Shown here piece after piece: positions 15,853-25,432 of a DNA stretch of 64,000 bases; position 1 is the stretch's first letter, and each line of letters begins with the position of its first letter. The notes under the pieces were generated by a model. It did no database searches, was not told where the DNA came from, and worked only from the letters and a program-made list of their open reading frames with translations. Origin of the DNA: Bacillus zhangzhouensis (GTDB lineage Bacteria; Bacillota; Bacilli; Bacillales; Bacillaceae); NCBI RefSeq assembly GCF_000715205.1, contig NZ_JOTP01000003.1, positions 1-64,000 of the forward strand, written 5' to 3'. Position numbers and translations under genes: made by a program.

Positions 15853-17154
15853 ATGGCGTATCCAAAAGGGAAATTATCTGAAGAAAAGGTATTTAAAGAT
15901 CCTGTGCACCGGTATGTTCACGTACGGGACGGATTAATATGGGATTTAATAGGAACAAGAGAGTTTCAGCGCCTGAGACGAATTAAACAGCTAGGAACCA
16001 CTTACTTGACGTTTCATGGTGCAGAGCACAGCCGATTTAATCATTCACTCGGTGTATACGAGATTGTGAGACGGATTGTCGATGATGTGTTTAAAGGACG
16101 ACCTGAATGGGATGAAGGGGAGCGTGAGCTTGTACTCAGTGCCGCCTTGCTTCATGACCTCGGTCATGGTCCATTTTCTCATTCCTTTGAAAAGGTCTTC
16201 CACTTAGATCATGAATTGTTTACAAGAGATATTATTTTAGGGCAAACGGAAGTAAATGAAGTGCTTCGCCGGGTCAGTGATGATTTCCCAAAGCATGTGG
16301 CGGAAGTCATTGCTAAAACCTATCAAAACAAACAGGTTGTCAGTTTGATCTCAAGTCAAATTGATGCCGACCGAATGGACTATTTGCAGCGTGATGCCTA
16401 CTATACAGGCGTCAGCTATGGCCACTTTGATATGGAGCGTATTTTGCGTGTGATGCGTCCGAGAGAAGATCAGATTGTGATGAAGCAGAGCGGGATGCAT
16501 GCCGTAGAGGATTATATTATGAGCCGCTATCAAATGTACTGGCAAGTTTATTTCCACCCAGTGACACGCAGTGCGGAAGTCATTTTAACGAAAATCCTTC
16601 ATCGTGCAAAAGAACTGCATGAAACTGGCTATATATTTACACATGCCCCTGTTCATTTTTATTCGATTTTTGAAGGGAATGTCACCACAGAGGACTATAT
16701 TAAGCTGGATGAATCCATTGTCTTATTTTATTTTCAGGCGTGGGAAGATGAAGAAGATCATGTGCTGGCTGATTTGTGCCGCCGTTTTATGAACCGCCGA
16801 TTGTTCCAATATACAGAGTTTAATCCAAATGAAGAAATGACGAAATATTTCAAGCTGACCGCCTTGTTCAAGGAGGCAGGCATTGATCCTGATTATTATT
16901 TAGTGGTCGACTCTTCCTCTGACTTGCCCTATGATTTCTACAGACCAGGGGAGGAGGAAGAGAGGCTGCCAATACACCTCTTGACGCAAAGTGGTCATAT
17001 TAAAGAACTGTCGAGACAGTCAGATATTGTTGACGCCATTTCCGGTAAACGAAGAACCGATCATAAACTTTATTTCCCGATGGACTTAATTGTAGATATG
17101 TCGGAAAAAGCTGAAGAAAAGAAGGCGATCATGAAGCTGCTTGGATTGGGATAA
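15853..17154 (+). CDS. ywfO: HD-domain phosphohydrolase YwfO
   Basis: 433 residues, dGTPase/SAMHD1-like HD superfamily. Metal-binding residues are in AEHSRFNHSLGVYEIV (His), ALLHDLGHGPFSHSFE (HD pair) and ISSQIDADRMDYLQRD (Asp). Such proteins hydrolyse (d)NTPs or alarmones; for YwfO the physiological substrate is unsettled as far as I know. AAAGAGGGACG precedes ATG 15853. Followed after 30 bases by ywgA, as in B. subtilis. Confidence 0.9.
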   Translation: MAYPKGKLSEEKVFKDPVHRYVHVRDGLIWDLIGTREFQRLRRIKQLGTTYLTFHGAEHSRFNHSLGVYEIVRRIVDDVFKGRPEWDEGERELVLSAALLHDLGHGPFSHSFEKVFHLDHELFTRDIILGQTEVNEVLRRVSDDFPKHVAEVIAKTYQNKQVVSLISSQIDADRMDYLQRDAYYTGVSYGHFDMERILRVMRPREDQIVMKQSGMHAVEDYIMSRYQMYWQVYFHPVTRSAEVILTKILHRAKELHETGYIFTHAPVHFYSIFEGNVTTEDYIKLDESIVLFYFQAWEDEEDHVLADLCRRFMNRRLFQYTEFNPNEEMTKYFKLTALFKEAGIDPDYYLVVDSSSDLPYDFYRPGEEEERLPIHLLTQSGHIKELSRQSDIVDAISGKRRTDHKLYFPMDLIVDMSEKAEEKKAIMKLLGLG

Positions 17155-17184
17155 GGAAGTACTGAAAAAGGAGATGTCGGGAAT

Positions 17185-17685
17185 TTGTTGAAAGAGCATG
17201 CAAAGTTGATGAAGGTATTCTCTGAATCAGGGGAAATCGTTGGACGGAAGAAGCTGCAAAAGATGATTTACATAGCAAAAAAGCTAGATTTGCCTTTTTA
17301 CGAGAAATACGATTTTCATTTTTATGGCCCCTATTCAGAGGAGTTGACGCTCAGAATTGAAGAGCTGTGCAACCTTGGATTCTTGGACGAAATGAAGGAA
17401 AAAAAGGGCGGATACTATCAATATCGCTATTCGCTGACGGACAATGGGAAAGAGTTTCTCGATCAGTGTGAAGTGGACATGCCTGACCTCAAAGTGCTGA
17501 CGCAGCAGATGAACGAGCAATCGTCTCGTTTTCTAGAGCTTGTCTCAACGATTTTATACTTTGATGATCTGCCAAAAGATGAGGTAAAGGAAAAGGTCTT
17601 CACCATTAAAAGCAAGCAGCGCTATACGGACGAAGAATTTGAAGCTGCTCTTCTTTATATCGATCAGTTGAAGGAACTGAACTAA
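17185..17685 (+). CDS. ywgA: YwgA, conserved protein of unknown function
   Basis: 166 residues, mostly helical, with KKLQKMIYIAKKLDLPFYE and DFHFYGPYSEEL, a pattern shared with PanA/SocA-like (DUF4065) proteins. Function unknown. Start TTG 17185 (or 17188) about 11 bases after AAAGGAG. Probably co-transcribed with ywfO. Confidence 0.85.
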   Translation: MLKEHAKLMKVFSESGEIVGRKKLQKMIYIAKKLDLPFYEKYDFHFYGPYSEELTLRIEELCNLGFLDEMKEKKGGYYQYRYSLTDNGKEFLDQCEVDMPDLKVLTQQMNEQSSRFLELVSTILYFDDLPKDEVKEKVFTIKSKQRYTDEEFEAALLYIDQLKELN

Positions 17686-17691
17686 CTAGAC

Positions 17692-17718
17692 AAAAGCCCG
17701 ACTTTTTGGGCTTTTTTT
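17692..17718 (+). terminator. Terminator after ywgA
   Basis: Stem AAAGCCC/GGGCTTT with a 7-nt loop running into seven T residues. Confidence 0.85.
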
Positions 17719-17909
17719 GTTTTGTAAGACCCAGACCAAAAGCGCTATTTTTCGATGAAATTTGTGCCAAAACATCCGAAAAATTAGTGAAAATGACGTG
17801 ATTCGACTTTCTTCCTGTGCATCTTATTCCCTGTTTTTGACTGAAAAGAAGGAAAATGGTGAATTTTCAGTGAATATATAACCTTGTGAAAAACAAAGGA
17901 GGGATAGGA

Positions 17910-18722
17910 ATGAAAAAGCGTTCAGTCTTTTTGTCATTTTTATTGGTAGGTAGTTTGTTACCGGGGGTTAGTTCAGCTTCAGCACCAGTAGCGAGTGCAG
18001 GTCATGGGCATGATCATGGTCATGCGCCGTTCGAAACACATATTGGTGAGGGGTTGCCAAAGGCAAATGATTTTAAAGATTTGACGACAGCACCTTCCAT
18101 TGAACGAGATGTCACAACAAAGGTGTTAGATGAGTCTGGTAAGCAGGTAGGCTCCAGAACCTTTAAGGCCAATACAGGTGATTCTATTTCAACAAAAGCA
18201 AGTACAGGCAGTCAGAAAGTGACAGTCTATGCAGTTGCTGATGCGCAGTATCGAGCGAAATATAGTGATTGGCAGACGCGGATTGTCAGCATCATCGAGC
18301 AAGCGGACGTCACTTTTAACCGCGACCATGATGTGGACTTTGTGGTGCAAGCAGTAGGATCTTGGACGTCTTCTGGATCAAATGCAGAGCAAATTCTATC
18401 AAACCTTCAGCGCAGCTTTGATGGCAGAGGGTACGACTTTGTCACAGGATTTACAGCAAATCCAAACTTTGACGCTGGCGGTATCGCTTATGTATACAAT
18501 AGTGCACCGCGCGGAAGTGCATTCGCCGTCAACCTTGATCAAGGAACAGCGAATACAGCAAAAGCCGCTACGCATGAATACGGCCATAACTTTGGCTTGC
18601 CGCATGACCCTCAAGGCAGTGGAATTGTCTGCTTAATGAATTATGATTATTCCTATACAGTTGATTACTTTGATGCGGCTCACAAAAATCAAGTGAACCG
18701 TAATAAAGCATGGTACAGATAA
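17910..18722 (+). CDS. Secreted metzincin metalloprotease (M84, MprBi-like)
   Basis: 270 residues. Signal peptide MKKRSVFLSFLLVGSLLPGV up to about SSASA, a His-rich propeptide start (GHGHDHGH), then a catalytic domain from about residue 90. The zinc motif HEYGHNFGLPH fits HExxHxxGxxH and is followed by the Met-turn CLMNYDYSY, so it is a metzincin. It resembles the M84 protease of B. intermedius, a member of the B. pumilus group. Start ATG 17910 after AAAGGAGGGATAGGA; an upstream frame start lacks a signal. Inserted between ywgA and ywhB. The 190 bases upstream presumably hold its promoter. Confidence 0.9.
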   Translation: MKKRSVFLSFLLVGSLLPGVSSASAPVASAGHGHDHGHAPFETHIGEGLPKANDFKDLTTAPSIERDVTTKVLDESGKQVGSRTFKANTGDSISTKASTGSQKVTVYAVADAQYRAKYSDWQTRIVSIIEQADVTFNRDHDVDFVVQAVGSWTSSGSNAEQILSNLQRSFDGRGYDFVTGFTANPNFDAGGIAYVYNSAPRGSAFAVNLDQGTANTAKAATHEYGHNFGLPHDPQGSGIVCLMNYDYSYTVDYFDAAHKNQVNRNKAWYR

Positions 18723-18737
18723 GATAGAATAAGAGAC

Positions 18738-18771
18738 AAAAGGACAAACACAGAGGTGTTTGTCCTTTTTT
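18738..18771 (+). terminator. Bidirectional terminator, protease gene / ywhB
   Basis: Stem AAAGGACAAACAC/GTGTTTGTCCTTT with a 4-nt loop and flanking A and T runs; serves both converging genes. Confidence 0.9.
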
Positions 18772-18777
18772 ATATGC

Positions 18778-18963
18778 TTACAGGTCGCTCATTCTCTTTC
18801 CTGCTAAAGCATAGTGTTCTTTTTTCATTTCTTCAATAATGACAGAGACTTTTTCTGCACCTGCGCCTGTTGTTTCAACAACGGCATCAGTGACTTTCTC
18901 CACAAGAGCTCTTTTCTGCTCGTCTGTTCTTCCTTCAAGCATTTGAACGGTGACAATCGGCAA
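18778..18963 (-). CDS. ywhB: 4-oxalocrotonate tautomerase-family enzyme YwhB
   Basis: 61 residues. The catalytic N-terminal Pro follows the initiator Met (MPIVTVQMLEGRT), with DEQKRALVEKVTDAVV and GKRMSDL closing the 4-OT fold. It ketonises 2-hydroxydienes; the true substrate in Bacillus is unknown. A strong AAGGAGG lies before ATG 18963. Confidence 0.93.
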   Translation of the reverse strand: MPIVTVQMLEGRTDEQKRALVEKVTDAVVETTGAGAEKVSVIIEEMKKEHYALAGKRMSDL

Positions 18964-19070
18964 TGCAAAAACCTCCTTTTTCCATTAGTGCTTCGCTTCC
19001 CTTTAGTTTAAGGGACTTCTTATAGTATACTGAATGAAGTAAATCATTGTATAGAAAGAAAGAGGGATTC

Positions 19071-19733
19071 ATGCCTTTGAACCAATTTCTTGCTTATCCA
19101 TTAGAACTGATTCCATTTGTCGCCATTACACTTGTTGTTGCATTCACGATGCACGAGCTGGCGCATGCATATGTTGCGTATCGTTTCGGAGACCCGACAG
19201 CTAAAAATCAAGGGAGACTCACGCTAAATCCACTAAAGCATCTCGATATATTCGGGACGATCTTGATCTTTGTGGCTGGGTTTGGCTGGGCGAGACCGGT
19301 ACCGGTAAATCGGTACCATTTTAAGAACCCGCGCTTGGCAGGGATTTGTGTGTCGATCGCTGGGCCTTTAAGTAACTTCGTTTTAGCGTTTCTGGGCTTT
19401 TTTGTGTATGTGCTTCTTCAGAAATTTGGAGGAGAGTGGATCATGCGCTTTGAGCCAGGGGTCGATAATTTCTTCTTAATCTTTATTAACTTGAACGTCA
19501 TTTTGTTCCTATTTAACTTGTTGCCGATCCCGCCTCTAGACGGGTATCGTATTATTGAGGACGTCGTCAGTCCGGGCATCCGTGCGAAAATGACGCAATT
19601 TGAACAATACGGGATTATTATTTTCCTCATATTCGTCATTACGCCACTCGGTCAGTTTGTGTTTGGTCCATTGATCAGTATGAGAGATCAAATTATTTAC
19701 TGGTTTAATTTAATTTTGAAACCGCTGCTTTAG
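19071..19733 (+). CDS. ywhC: Site-2 protease-family (M50) metalloprotease YwhC
   Basis: 220 residues, five to six membrane segments. HELAH (zinc motif HExxH) lies in the first helix region (VVAFTMHELAHAYVAYRFGD), and NLLPIPPLDGYRI carries the second-site Asp (family NPxPPLDG). Start ATG 19071 after AAAGAGGGATTC; an upstream frame start has no ribosome binding site. 12 bases before ywhD, likely one operon. Substrate unknown. Confidence 0.92.
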   Translation: MPLNQFLAYPLELIPFVAITLVVAFTMHELAHAYVAYRFGDPTAKNQGRLTLNPLKHLDIFGTILIFVAGFGWARPVPVNRYHFKNPRLAGICVSIAGPLSNFVLAFLGFFVYVLLQKFGGEWIMRFEPGVDNFFLIFINLNVILFLFNLLPIPPLDGYRIIEDVVSPGIRAKMTQFEQYGIIIFLIFVITPLGQFVFGPLISMRDQIIYWFNLILKPLL

Positions 19734-19745
19734 GAGGTCTAACAA

Positions 19746-20264
19746 ATGGAAGGTAAAAAGAAGAAACCAATTGGTTTTAATATCATTAAAAAAACAGACG
19801 CAACTGACGGACACGGAGGCTTTGGAGCTGGTGCGCTCAGCCTAGATAACATTTCGCCGGTGATCATTGATGTAGAGGAAAAGGAAGCTATCATTGATAT
19901 TGGTGCCATGCATGCAAGAAGTGCCGTCGAAAAAGGGATTAAATTTTTGAAAACAAAAGAAGAGGTGCCAAACGGAAAGCCGTATTGGCTCGTATGGGTG
20001 ACCATTGACCGCAGAGAAGATGGACCTTATTATGCAGGAGTGACGGCTTGTGAAATGACCGTCGACCGTTCAATTCGTCGCGGATATAAGTCACTTCCAG
20101 AGCATGTGAATTTAATGGATAAATCGATGAAGCGCAAAATTGTCGTCAATCATATGGATGACGTATCGAAAAAAGTGCTTGCTGATTTTTTGAAGAGTCA
20201 TAATGAAGCATTATGGGAAGCATCCACAGATGAATTAAAAGAAGGATTGGCTGTTCCTGAATAA
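19746..20264 (+). CDS. ywhD: YwhD, conserved protein of unknown function
   Basis: 172 residues, soluble. Contains DGHGGFGAGALSLDNISPVI and PYYAGVTACEMTVDRSIRRG. It matches B. subtilis YwhD, whose function is not known to me. AGGAGG precedes ATG 19746. Second gene of ywhCD. Confidence 0.88.
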   Translation: MEGKKKKPIGFNIIKKTDATDGHGGFGAGALSLDNISPVIIDVEEKEAIIDIGAMHARSAVEKGIKFLKTKEEVPNGKPYWLVWVTIDRREDGPYYAGVTACEMTVDRSIRRGYKSLPEHVNLMDKSMKRKIVVNHMDDVSKKVLADFLKSHNEALWEASTDELKEGLAVPE

Positions 20265-20352
20265 TTGTGAAATTTTTGTGAAGAATGGTGAATGATGACC
20301 AATTCCAGCCGTTTTTTGAGTAAACTGGTGTTAAAGCTAGGACATGGAGAAT

Positions 20353-20378
20353 CCCGAGATGTAGATCTCGGGGTTTTT
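20353..20378 (+). terminator. Terminator after ywhD
   Basis: Stem CCCGAGAT/ATCTCGGG with a GTAG loop and GTTTTT. An outer pair GACATG/CATGTC (20341-20346, 20379-20384) extends it. Confidence 0.85.
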
Positions 20379-20392
20379 CATGTCTTTTTTAT

Positions 20393-22462
20393 TTATCGCT
20401 TCAGCCACTTTTCCCACCATTTCTTTGGTTTTTGATCCTGAACGGGGTCTTGCTCAGAGGATTTCTCCTCAGCACCATAGCAGACACCTGTCGGCTCAGT
20501 TCCTTCTATAAAATAGGTAAATACCTTTGATTCACATCCTGGACCAGCAAGATCGCCGGTTTTTGGATTGATATACACACCTTTTACGCCGTCTGGCGGC
20601 ATGAAGGAGGAGGCTGGCTGCTTAGAGAGGGCTGTTTCCATAAAGGAAGCCCATATTTTTTTCGCATAGGCGCTTTCTTCGACCGAGTCAATGGTGCGCC
20701 CTTTATCGTAACCCGTCCACACACCAGTGACGAGCTGGGGAGAGAAGCCGATCATCCAGCTGTCGGCTCCTGTTGTTCCTGATTTCCCCCCGTATGTTCG
20801 CGTAAGATCCTTCATAATGGTACGTCCAGTAATACTTGTATAGCCATTTAATTGATCATTGAACATCCCTGACATCATGTCGGTGGTAACAAATGCTGCT
20901 TTTTCATCTAGGGCTTGCTCTCGTTTTTGTTTCTCCTCAAAGAGCACGTTGCCTTTTGCGTCTGTTACTTTCGTAATAAAGGTTGGTTTGACGCGTTTTC
21001 CACCATTGACAAGCATAGCGTAAGCGTTGGTCATTTCAATTGGTTTGACAGGAGACGTGCCTAGGGCAAGTGAGGGCACTTGATCTAATTTCTCGTTGAT
21101 ACCAAATGTCTTACCTGCACGTACAAGCTGCTCCATGCCCAAAAACAAATGGGTTTTGACCGCATAAATATTATCAGATAGCGCCAGGGCTTGAAGCATC
21201 GTAATGCCGTCATTGGCGTAATAGCCATGATAATTGCTTGGTGAATAAGCAGCACCGCTTCCTTGATCATCCAGCTCAAAAACCGTTTCCTCACTGCGCA
21301 TGACAGTTGCTGGTGTAAAACCATTTTGCAAGGCAATGTAATAGAGAAGTGGTTTCATTGTCGAACCGGGCTGTCTTTTGGCTTGTGTCACCCGATTGAA
21401 TGGACTTTTCTCATAATCTCTTCCCCCAATGAGGGCAAGCACATGTCCTGTTTGGGGATGGATGGCGGTAAAGCCGACTTGGATGTCTGAATGAGAATTC
21501 ATCGTTTGTTTCAATGTCTTCTCTGCGATGTTCTGTAACTCTGGATTTAGGGTCGTTTGTATATGAAGTCCATAGGTTTCGATCTGTTCCTCTGTTAACC
21601 CCAAGGTTTGTTTCAATTCTCTAATCACATCATCATAAAAGTACGGGGCTTGCTTTGCTTGCAGCTGCTTCTGCTTGAGTGGACGATAGGACAGCGTTTC
21701 TTTTGCGGCATCAGCGACTGCTTTTTTTGAAATCATGCCATCCTCTTGCATTTGCCTTAGAATCATGTCTTTTCTTGCCACGGCTTTCTCCTCATTCACA
21801 TAAGGAGAATAGAGGGAGGGTCCCTTTGGGATACCAGCAAGCAGGGCTGATTCGGCTAGGGTCAAGTCCTTCGCTTTTTTCCCGAAATAAAGACGGGACG
21901 CCGCTTCCACACCGTACGCTCCATGACCATAATAAATGGTGTTCAAGTATCCTTCTAAAATCTCATCTTTTGTATAGTTTTGCTCTAAGCGGATCGTATA
22001 AAAGGCTTCATTCCACTTCCGCTTCCACGTTTTATCATGATCTAAATAAAGATTTCGTGCATATTGCTGGGTGATCGTGCTGGCACCTTGTACCTTTGCC
22101 ATTGCACGAATATCGGCTACCGCAGCACCCACCATCCGTTTCACATCAAAGCCATGATGCTCATAAAAGGTTTTATCCTCAACAGCTACAACTGCTTGCC
22201 TGATATGAGGGGACATGTCCTTTAACGGGACCCAATACCTCTTTTCTCCAAAGCTGGACTCTCCAAGTTTTGAGCCATCTGCTGCATAAATGGTCGTGGA
22301 TTGGGGAACTTGAACAGAAGGGGCACCTTGCCACTTTGCAAGTAATAAAATCGTCAAAAAGACAGTGCCTGCAAATAGAAAAGCGAGCAAGCCAATAAAA
22401 AAGCAGGCTCGAATCGTTTTCACGGTCATGCGGATTTTTTTATTACTCATGATTGTGTCCAT
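20393..22462 (-). CDS. pbpG: Class A penicillin-binding protein 2D (YwhE)
   Basis: 689 residues. Short cytoplasmic N-terminus, one transmembrane helix (about 18-42), a GT51 glycosyltransferase domain (AVVAVEDKTFYEHHGFD, GASTITQQYARN, EGYLNTIYYGHGAYG) and a transpeptidase domain with Ser in RQPGSTMKPLLYYI, SDN in ALSDNIYAV and KSGTTGA. Polymerises and cross-links peptidoglycan; in B. subtilis pbpG is SigF-dependent and acts in spore germ-cell-wall synthesis. Start at 22462 after GGGGGC; ATG 22450 is an alternative. Converges on ywhD. Confidence 0.93.
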   Translation of the reverse strand: MDTIMSNKKIRMTVKTIRACFFIGLLAFLFAGTVFLTILLLAKWQGAPSVQVPQSTTIYAADGSKLGESSFGEKRYWVPLKDMSPHIRQAVVAVEDKTFYEHHGFDVKRMVGAAVADIRAMAKVQGASTITQQYARNLYLDHDKTWKRKWNEAFYTIRLEQNYTKDEILEGYLNTIYYGHGAYGVEAASRLYFGKKAKDLTLAESALLAGIPKGPSLYSPYVNEEKAVARKDMILRQMQEDGMISKKAVADAAKETLSYRPLKQKQLQAKQAPYFYDDVIRELKQTLGLTEEQIETYGLHIQTTLNPELQNIAEKTLKQTMNSHSDIQVGFTAIHPQTGHVLALIGGRDYEKSPFNRVTQAKRQPGSTMKPLLYYIALQNGFTPATVMRSEETVFELDDQGSGAAYSPSNYHGYYANDGITMLQALALSDNIYAVKTHLFLGMEQLVRAGKTFGINEKLDQVPSLALGTSPVKPIEMTNAYAMLVNGGKRVKPTFITKVTDAKGNVLFEEKQKREQALDEKAAFVTTDMMSGMFNDQLNGYTSITGRTIMKDLTRTYGGKSGTTGADSWMIGFSPQLVTGVWTGYDKGRTIDSVEESAYAKKIWASFMETALSKQPASSFMPPDGVKGVYINPKTGDLAGPGCESKVFTYFIEGTEPTGVCYGAEEKSSEQDPVQDQKPKKWWEKWLKR

Positions 22463-22689
22463 GCAAAGCCCCCATTTTGACGGTTTTTTTATCAGTATGG
22501 AACAAAGAAAACCGTTTTAAACAAGCGATTGCAAGAGCGTACTTTAAAAAGTGAAGATATGTTATGCGGTTCTTTACAATTTGATATGAATCCACTATAC
22601 TTTTTTCTTGGACAATCGATATAGTCATAGCCGATATAAGGCGCTAACAATAGATGTTTGTTTATTATTGGATGAGAGGAAGATGGACA

Positions 22690-23520
22690 ATGAGCGAACT
22701 TTGGTATACAGAGAAGCAAACGAAGAATTTTGGCATTACATTAAAGGTGAAGAAAACCCTTCACACAGAACAAACAGACTTTCAGCATTTAGAAATGGTG
22801 GAAACAGAAGAGTTTGGCAATATGCTGTTTTTAGACGGCATGGTGATGACATCTGAGAAAGATGAGTTTGTATACCACGAAATGGTGGCGCATGTTCCTC
22901 TTTTCACTCATCCAAACCCGGAAAATGTTCTTGTCGTAGGCGGAGGAGACGGCGGTGTGATTCGTGAGATCCTCAAACACCCAAGTGTGAAAAAAGCGAC
23001 ACTTGTTGATATTGACGGAAAGGTCATCGAATACTCGAAGAAATTCATTCCTTCTATTGCTGGGAAACTAGACGATCCTCGAGTGGATGTCAAAGTGGGA
23101 GACGGTTTTATGCACATTGCGGAAGCTGACAACGAGTATGACGTCATCATGGTTGACTCGACTGAGCCAGTTGGACCAGCTGTGAACCTGTTCTCTAAAG
23201 GTTTCTATGCAGGAATCTCAAAAGCACTGAAAGAAGACGGTATTTTCGTTGCACAAACGGACAACCCTTGGTTCACACCAGAGTTGATTACAAATGTACA
23301 GCGTGATGTAAAGGAAATTTTCCCGATCACAAAGCTTTACACAGCGAATATCCCAACGTATCCAAGCGGTCTTTGGACGTTTACAATAGGTTCTAAAAAA
23401 TATGATCCACTTGCTGTGGAAGACAGCCGCTTCTTTGATATTGAAACAAAATATTACACAAAAGAATTGCACAAAGCGGCATTCGTTCTGCCGAAATTTG
23501 TGAGCGACTTATTGAAATAA
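22690..23520 (+). CDS. speE: Spermidine synthase
   Basis: 276 residues. Transfers aminopropyl from decarboxylated SAM to putrescine. Motifs: [19 protein letters not shown] (SAM site), [14 protein letters not shown], and [14 protein letters not shown] with the catalytic Asp. Start ATG 22690 after AGAGGAAG; the frame extends upstream without a ribosome binding site. Followed by speB as in B. subtilis. Confidence 0.96.
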   Translation: MSELWYTEKQTKNFGITLKVKKTLHTEQTDFQHLEMVETEEFGNMLFLDGMVMTSEKDEFVYHEMVAHVPLFTHPNPENVLVVGGGDGGVIREILKHPSVKKATLVDIDGKVIEYSKKFIPSIAGKLDDPRVDVKVGDGFMHIAEADNEYDVIMVDSTEPVGPAVNLFSKGFYAGISKALKEDGIFVAQTDNPWFTPELITNVQRDVKEIFPITKLYTANIPTYPSGLWTFTIGSKKYDPLAVEDSRFFDIETKYYTKELHKAAFVLPKFVSDLLK

Positions 23521-23534
23521 ATAAAGCGAAATGG

Positions 23535-23566
23535 AAATGCGCAAATGACGGTTTGCGCATTTTTTG
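23535..23566 (+). terminator. Hairpin with T-run between speE and speB
   Basis: Stem AAATGCGCAAA/TTTGCGCATTT with a 6-nt loop and a TTTTTT run. It lies inside the presumed speEB operon, so it may lower downstream expression instead of ending all transcripts. Confidence 0.7.
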
Positions 23567-23589
23567 AAGCGTAAAAGGAGGAATCTTGC

Positions 23590-24462
23590 ATGAGATTCGA
23601 CGAGGCTTATTCAGGAAAAGTGTTTATTGGAAGTCAACCGACATGGGAAGATGCAAAGGTCATTTTATACGGCATGCCGATGGACTGGACAGTCAGTTAC
23701 CGCCCAGGATCACGTTTCGGTCCGAACCGCATCCGTGAAGTATCGATTGGTTTAGAGGAATACAGCCCTTATTTAGATCGTGAGCTTCACGAGGTGCCAT
23801 TCTTTGATGCGGGTGACATCCCACTTCCTTTTGGGAATGCACAAAAGAGCTTAGATTTAATTGAAGAGTATGTCGACAGCATTTTAGAAAAAGGGAAGTT
23901 TCCATTAGGAATGGGCGGAGAGCACCTCGTGTCTTGGCCGGTTTTCCGTGCGATGTATAAGAAATATCCTGATTTGGCGATCATCCATATGGACGCACAT
24001 ACAGATCTTCGTGAGGAATACGAGGGTGAGCCGCTGTCACATTCGACACCGATTCGTAAAGTTGCAGGACTCATTGGACCTGAAAATGTATACTCTTTCG
24101 GTATCCGTTCTGGAATGAAAGAAGAATTTGAATGGGCAAAAGAAGCGGGTATGCACATTTCTACATTTGAAGTACTGGAGCCATTGAAGCAAGTATTGCC
24201 AAAGCTAAAAGGGCGTCCAGTGTATGTGACGATCGACATTGATGTACTTGACCCAGCTCATGCACCTGGTACAGGCACGGTGGATGCTGGCGGTATTACA
24301 TCAAAAGAGCTGCTTGCATCCATTCATGCGATTGCAGGCTCTGATGTCCAAGTAGTCGGTGCAGACCTAGTTGAGGTAGCACCTGTATATGATCATTCTG
24401 ACCAAACAGCGAATACAGCGAGCAAGCTTTTGCGTGAAATGCTGCTTGGATTTGTGAAATAA
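23590..24462 (+). CDS. speB: Agmatinase
   Basis: 290 residues of the ureohydrolase family: agmatine to putrescine and urea. Binuclear manganese ligands are in GGEHLVSWPV, HMDAHTDLREEYEG and IDIDVLDPAHAPGTG. AAAGGAGG lies before ATG 23590. Supplies putrescine to SpeE. Confidence 0.96.
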   Translation: MRFDEAYSGKVFIGSQPTWEDAKVILYGMPMDWTVSYRPGSRFGPNRIREVSIGLEEYSPYLDRELHEVPFFDAGDIPLPFGNAQKSLDLIEEYVDSILEKGKFPLGMGGEHLVSWPVFRAMYKKYPDLAIIHMDAHTDLREEYEGEPLSHSTPIRKVAGLIGPENVYSFGIRSGMKEEFEWAKEAGMHISTFEVLEPLKQVLPKLKGRPVYVTIDIDVLDPAHAPGTGTVDAGGITSKELLASIHAIAGSDVQVVGADLVEVAPVYDHSDQTANTASKLLREMLLGFVK

Positions 24463-24476
24463 ACCTTTTGATAGAG

Positions 24477-24510
24477 GAGCTTGTCATCTCATGTGGACAA
24501 GCTCTTTTTT
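24477..24510 (+). terminator. Terminator after speB
   Basis: Stem GAGCTTGTC/GACAAGCTC, 10-nt loop, then TTTTTT. Confidence 0.9.
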
Positions 24511-24542
24511 GACATTGGGCAAAAAGATAAAGGAGGCAGCTC

Positions 24543-24885
24543 ATGGTTTCTTCTATATTGATGGTGATCCTCGCTTTATGTGTGTTAGCGGCAGACTTTC
24601 TCACACTGAAAAAAGAGCTGGCAGCCGATCCGCCCATTTTTAGTTCGAAAAAAAGGCAAAGGAAGAGATGGTTGGTCTGTTTCAGGATCGAGGTTTTTTC
24701 TATCTCACTGGCATTGCGTTATTGATGCAGGTGGTATGTAAGCAAGCGTCGTTCCATTTGATTTTTTTCAGGCATTTTTGGCAAGTTCAGGCATACAAGC
24801 TCTATTTTATTTCATAAAGAGAAAGGACTTGGGATTAAAGACTGTGCTCGTTATATTGGTCAGTTTCATTTTCCTCTTTTTCTAA
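24543..24885 (+). pseudogene. Multi-helix membrane protein gene with two frameshifts
   Basis: AAAGGAGG precedes ATG 24543. The first frame, MVSSILMVILALCVLAADFL, runs to about 24650, where a run of seven A breaks it; AKEEMVGLFQDRGFFYLTGI continues in another frame to about 24766, where a seven-T run breaks it again. ASSGIQALFYFIKRKDLG and KTVLVILVSFIFLFF then run to TAA 24883-24885. Restoring one base in each run gives about 115 residues with four hydrophobic segments. Function unknown. The first frame alone would give only 60 residues. Confidence 0.6.
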
Positions 24886-25009
24886 AGTGATTCTAGAAGA
24901 TCAAAAACGAAGTTTAATCCTAGTGAAGAAGAGAAATGATGGTATGATAGGCGATCGTGAATATGGTATACTATTTTAGTTAAACGGGTCTTAGCAAAGG
25001 AAGTGCAAC

Positions 25010-25432
25010 ATGACACAAAACCAAATTTCAATTCATGTAAAGTCAGTGATGAAACCAGAGATGGAGCCGGCTGAAACGATCGAATTCCGAACAACTGGAA
25101 CGTATCAGGAGAAGAATGACAAAACGTATCTCACTTACCATGAAGAACATGAAATGGGTCAAGTAAAAACCGTTGTGAAAATGAGTGAAAAAGAAATTTT
25201 TGTCATGAGATCAGGTGCCGTTCAAATGAAGCAGCGCTTTCTCATTGGTGAAACGACCGTGACACATTACACGATGCCATTCGGTACACTTCAGCTCGAT
25301 GTGCACACACATGGCATTGATCTCGATGTGGACAAGGGTTTACTACACATTACGTACGATATGCTGACAGGTGAAGATCAAAAGCATTTACATACATTAT
25401 CGATTTCGTATAAGGAGGATTTACGTTCATGA
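25010..25432 (+). CDS. ywiB: YwiB, DUF1934 beta-barrel protein
   Basis: 140 residues; DUF1934 (lipocalin/calycin-like) pattern with [19 protein letters not shown] and [16 protein letters not shown]. Function unknown. AGGAAGTGCAAC precedes ATG 25010. Its stop overlaps the argS start by four bases, so the genes are co-translated, as in B. subtilis. Confidence 0.9.
   Translation: MTQNQISIHVKSVMKPEMEPAETIEFRTTGTYQEKNDKTYLTYHEEHEMGQVKTVVKMSEKEIFVMRSGAVQMKQRFLIGETTVTHYTMPFGTLQLDVHTHGIDLDVDKGLLHITYDMLTGEDQKHLHTLSISYKEDLRS

Noticed and set aside
24543-24725. 60-codon frame as an intact small gene
   Set aside because: The adjacent frames continue a membrane protein after single-base shifts in an A-run and a T-run, so a frameshifted gene explains it better.
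24886-25009. T-box leader controlling ywiB-argS
   Set aside because: No specifier stem or T-box sequence found in this 124-base gap.
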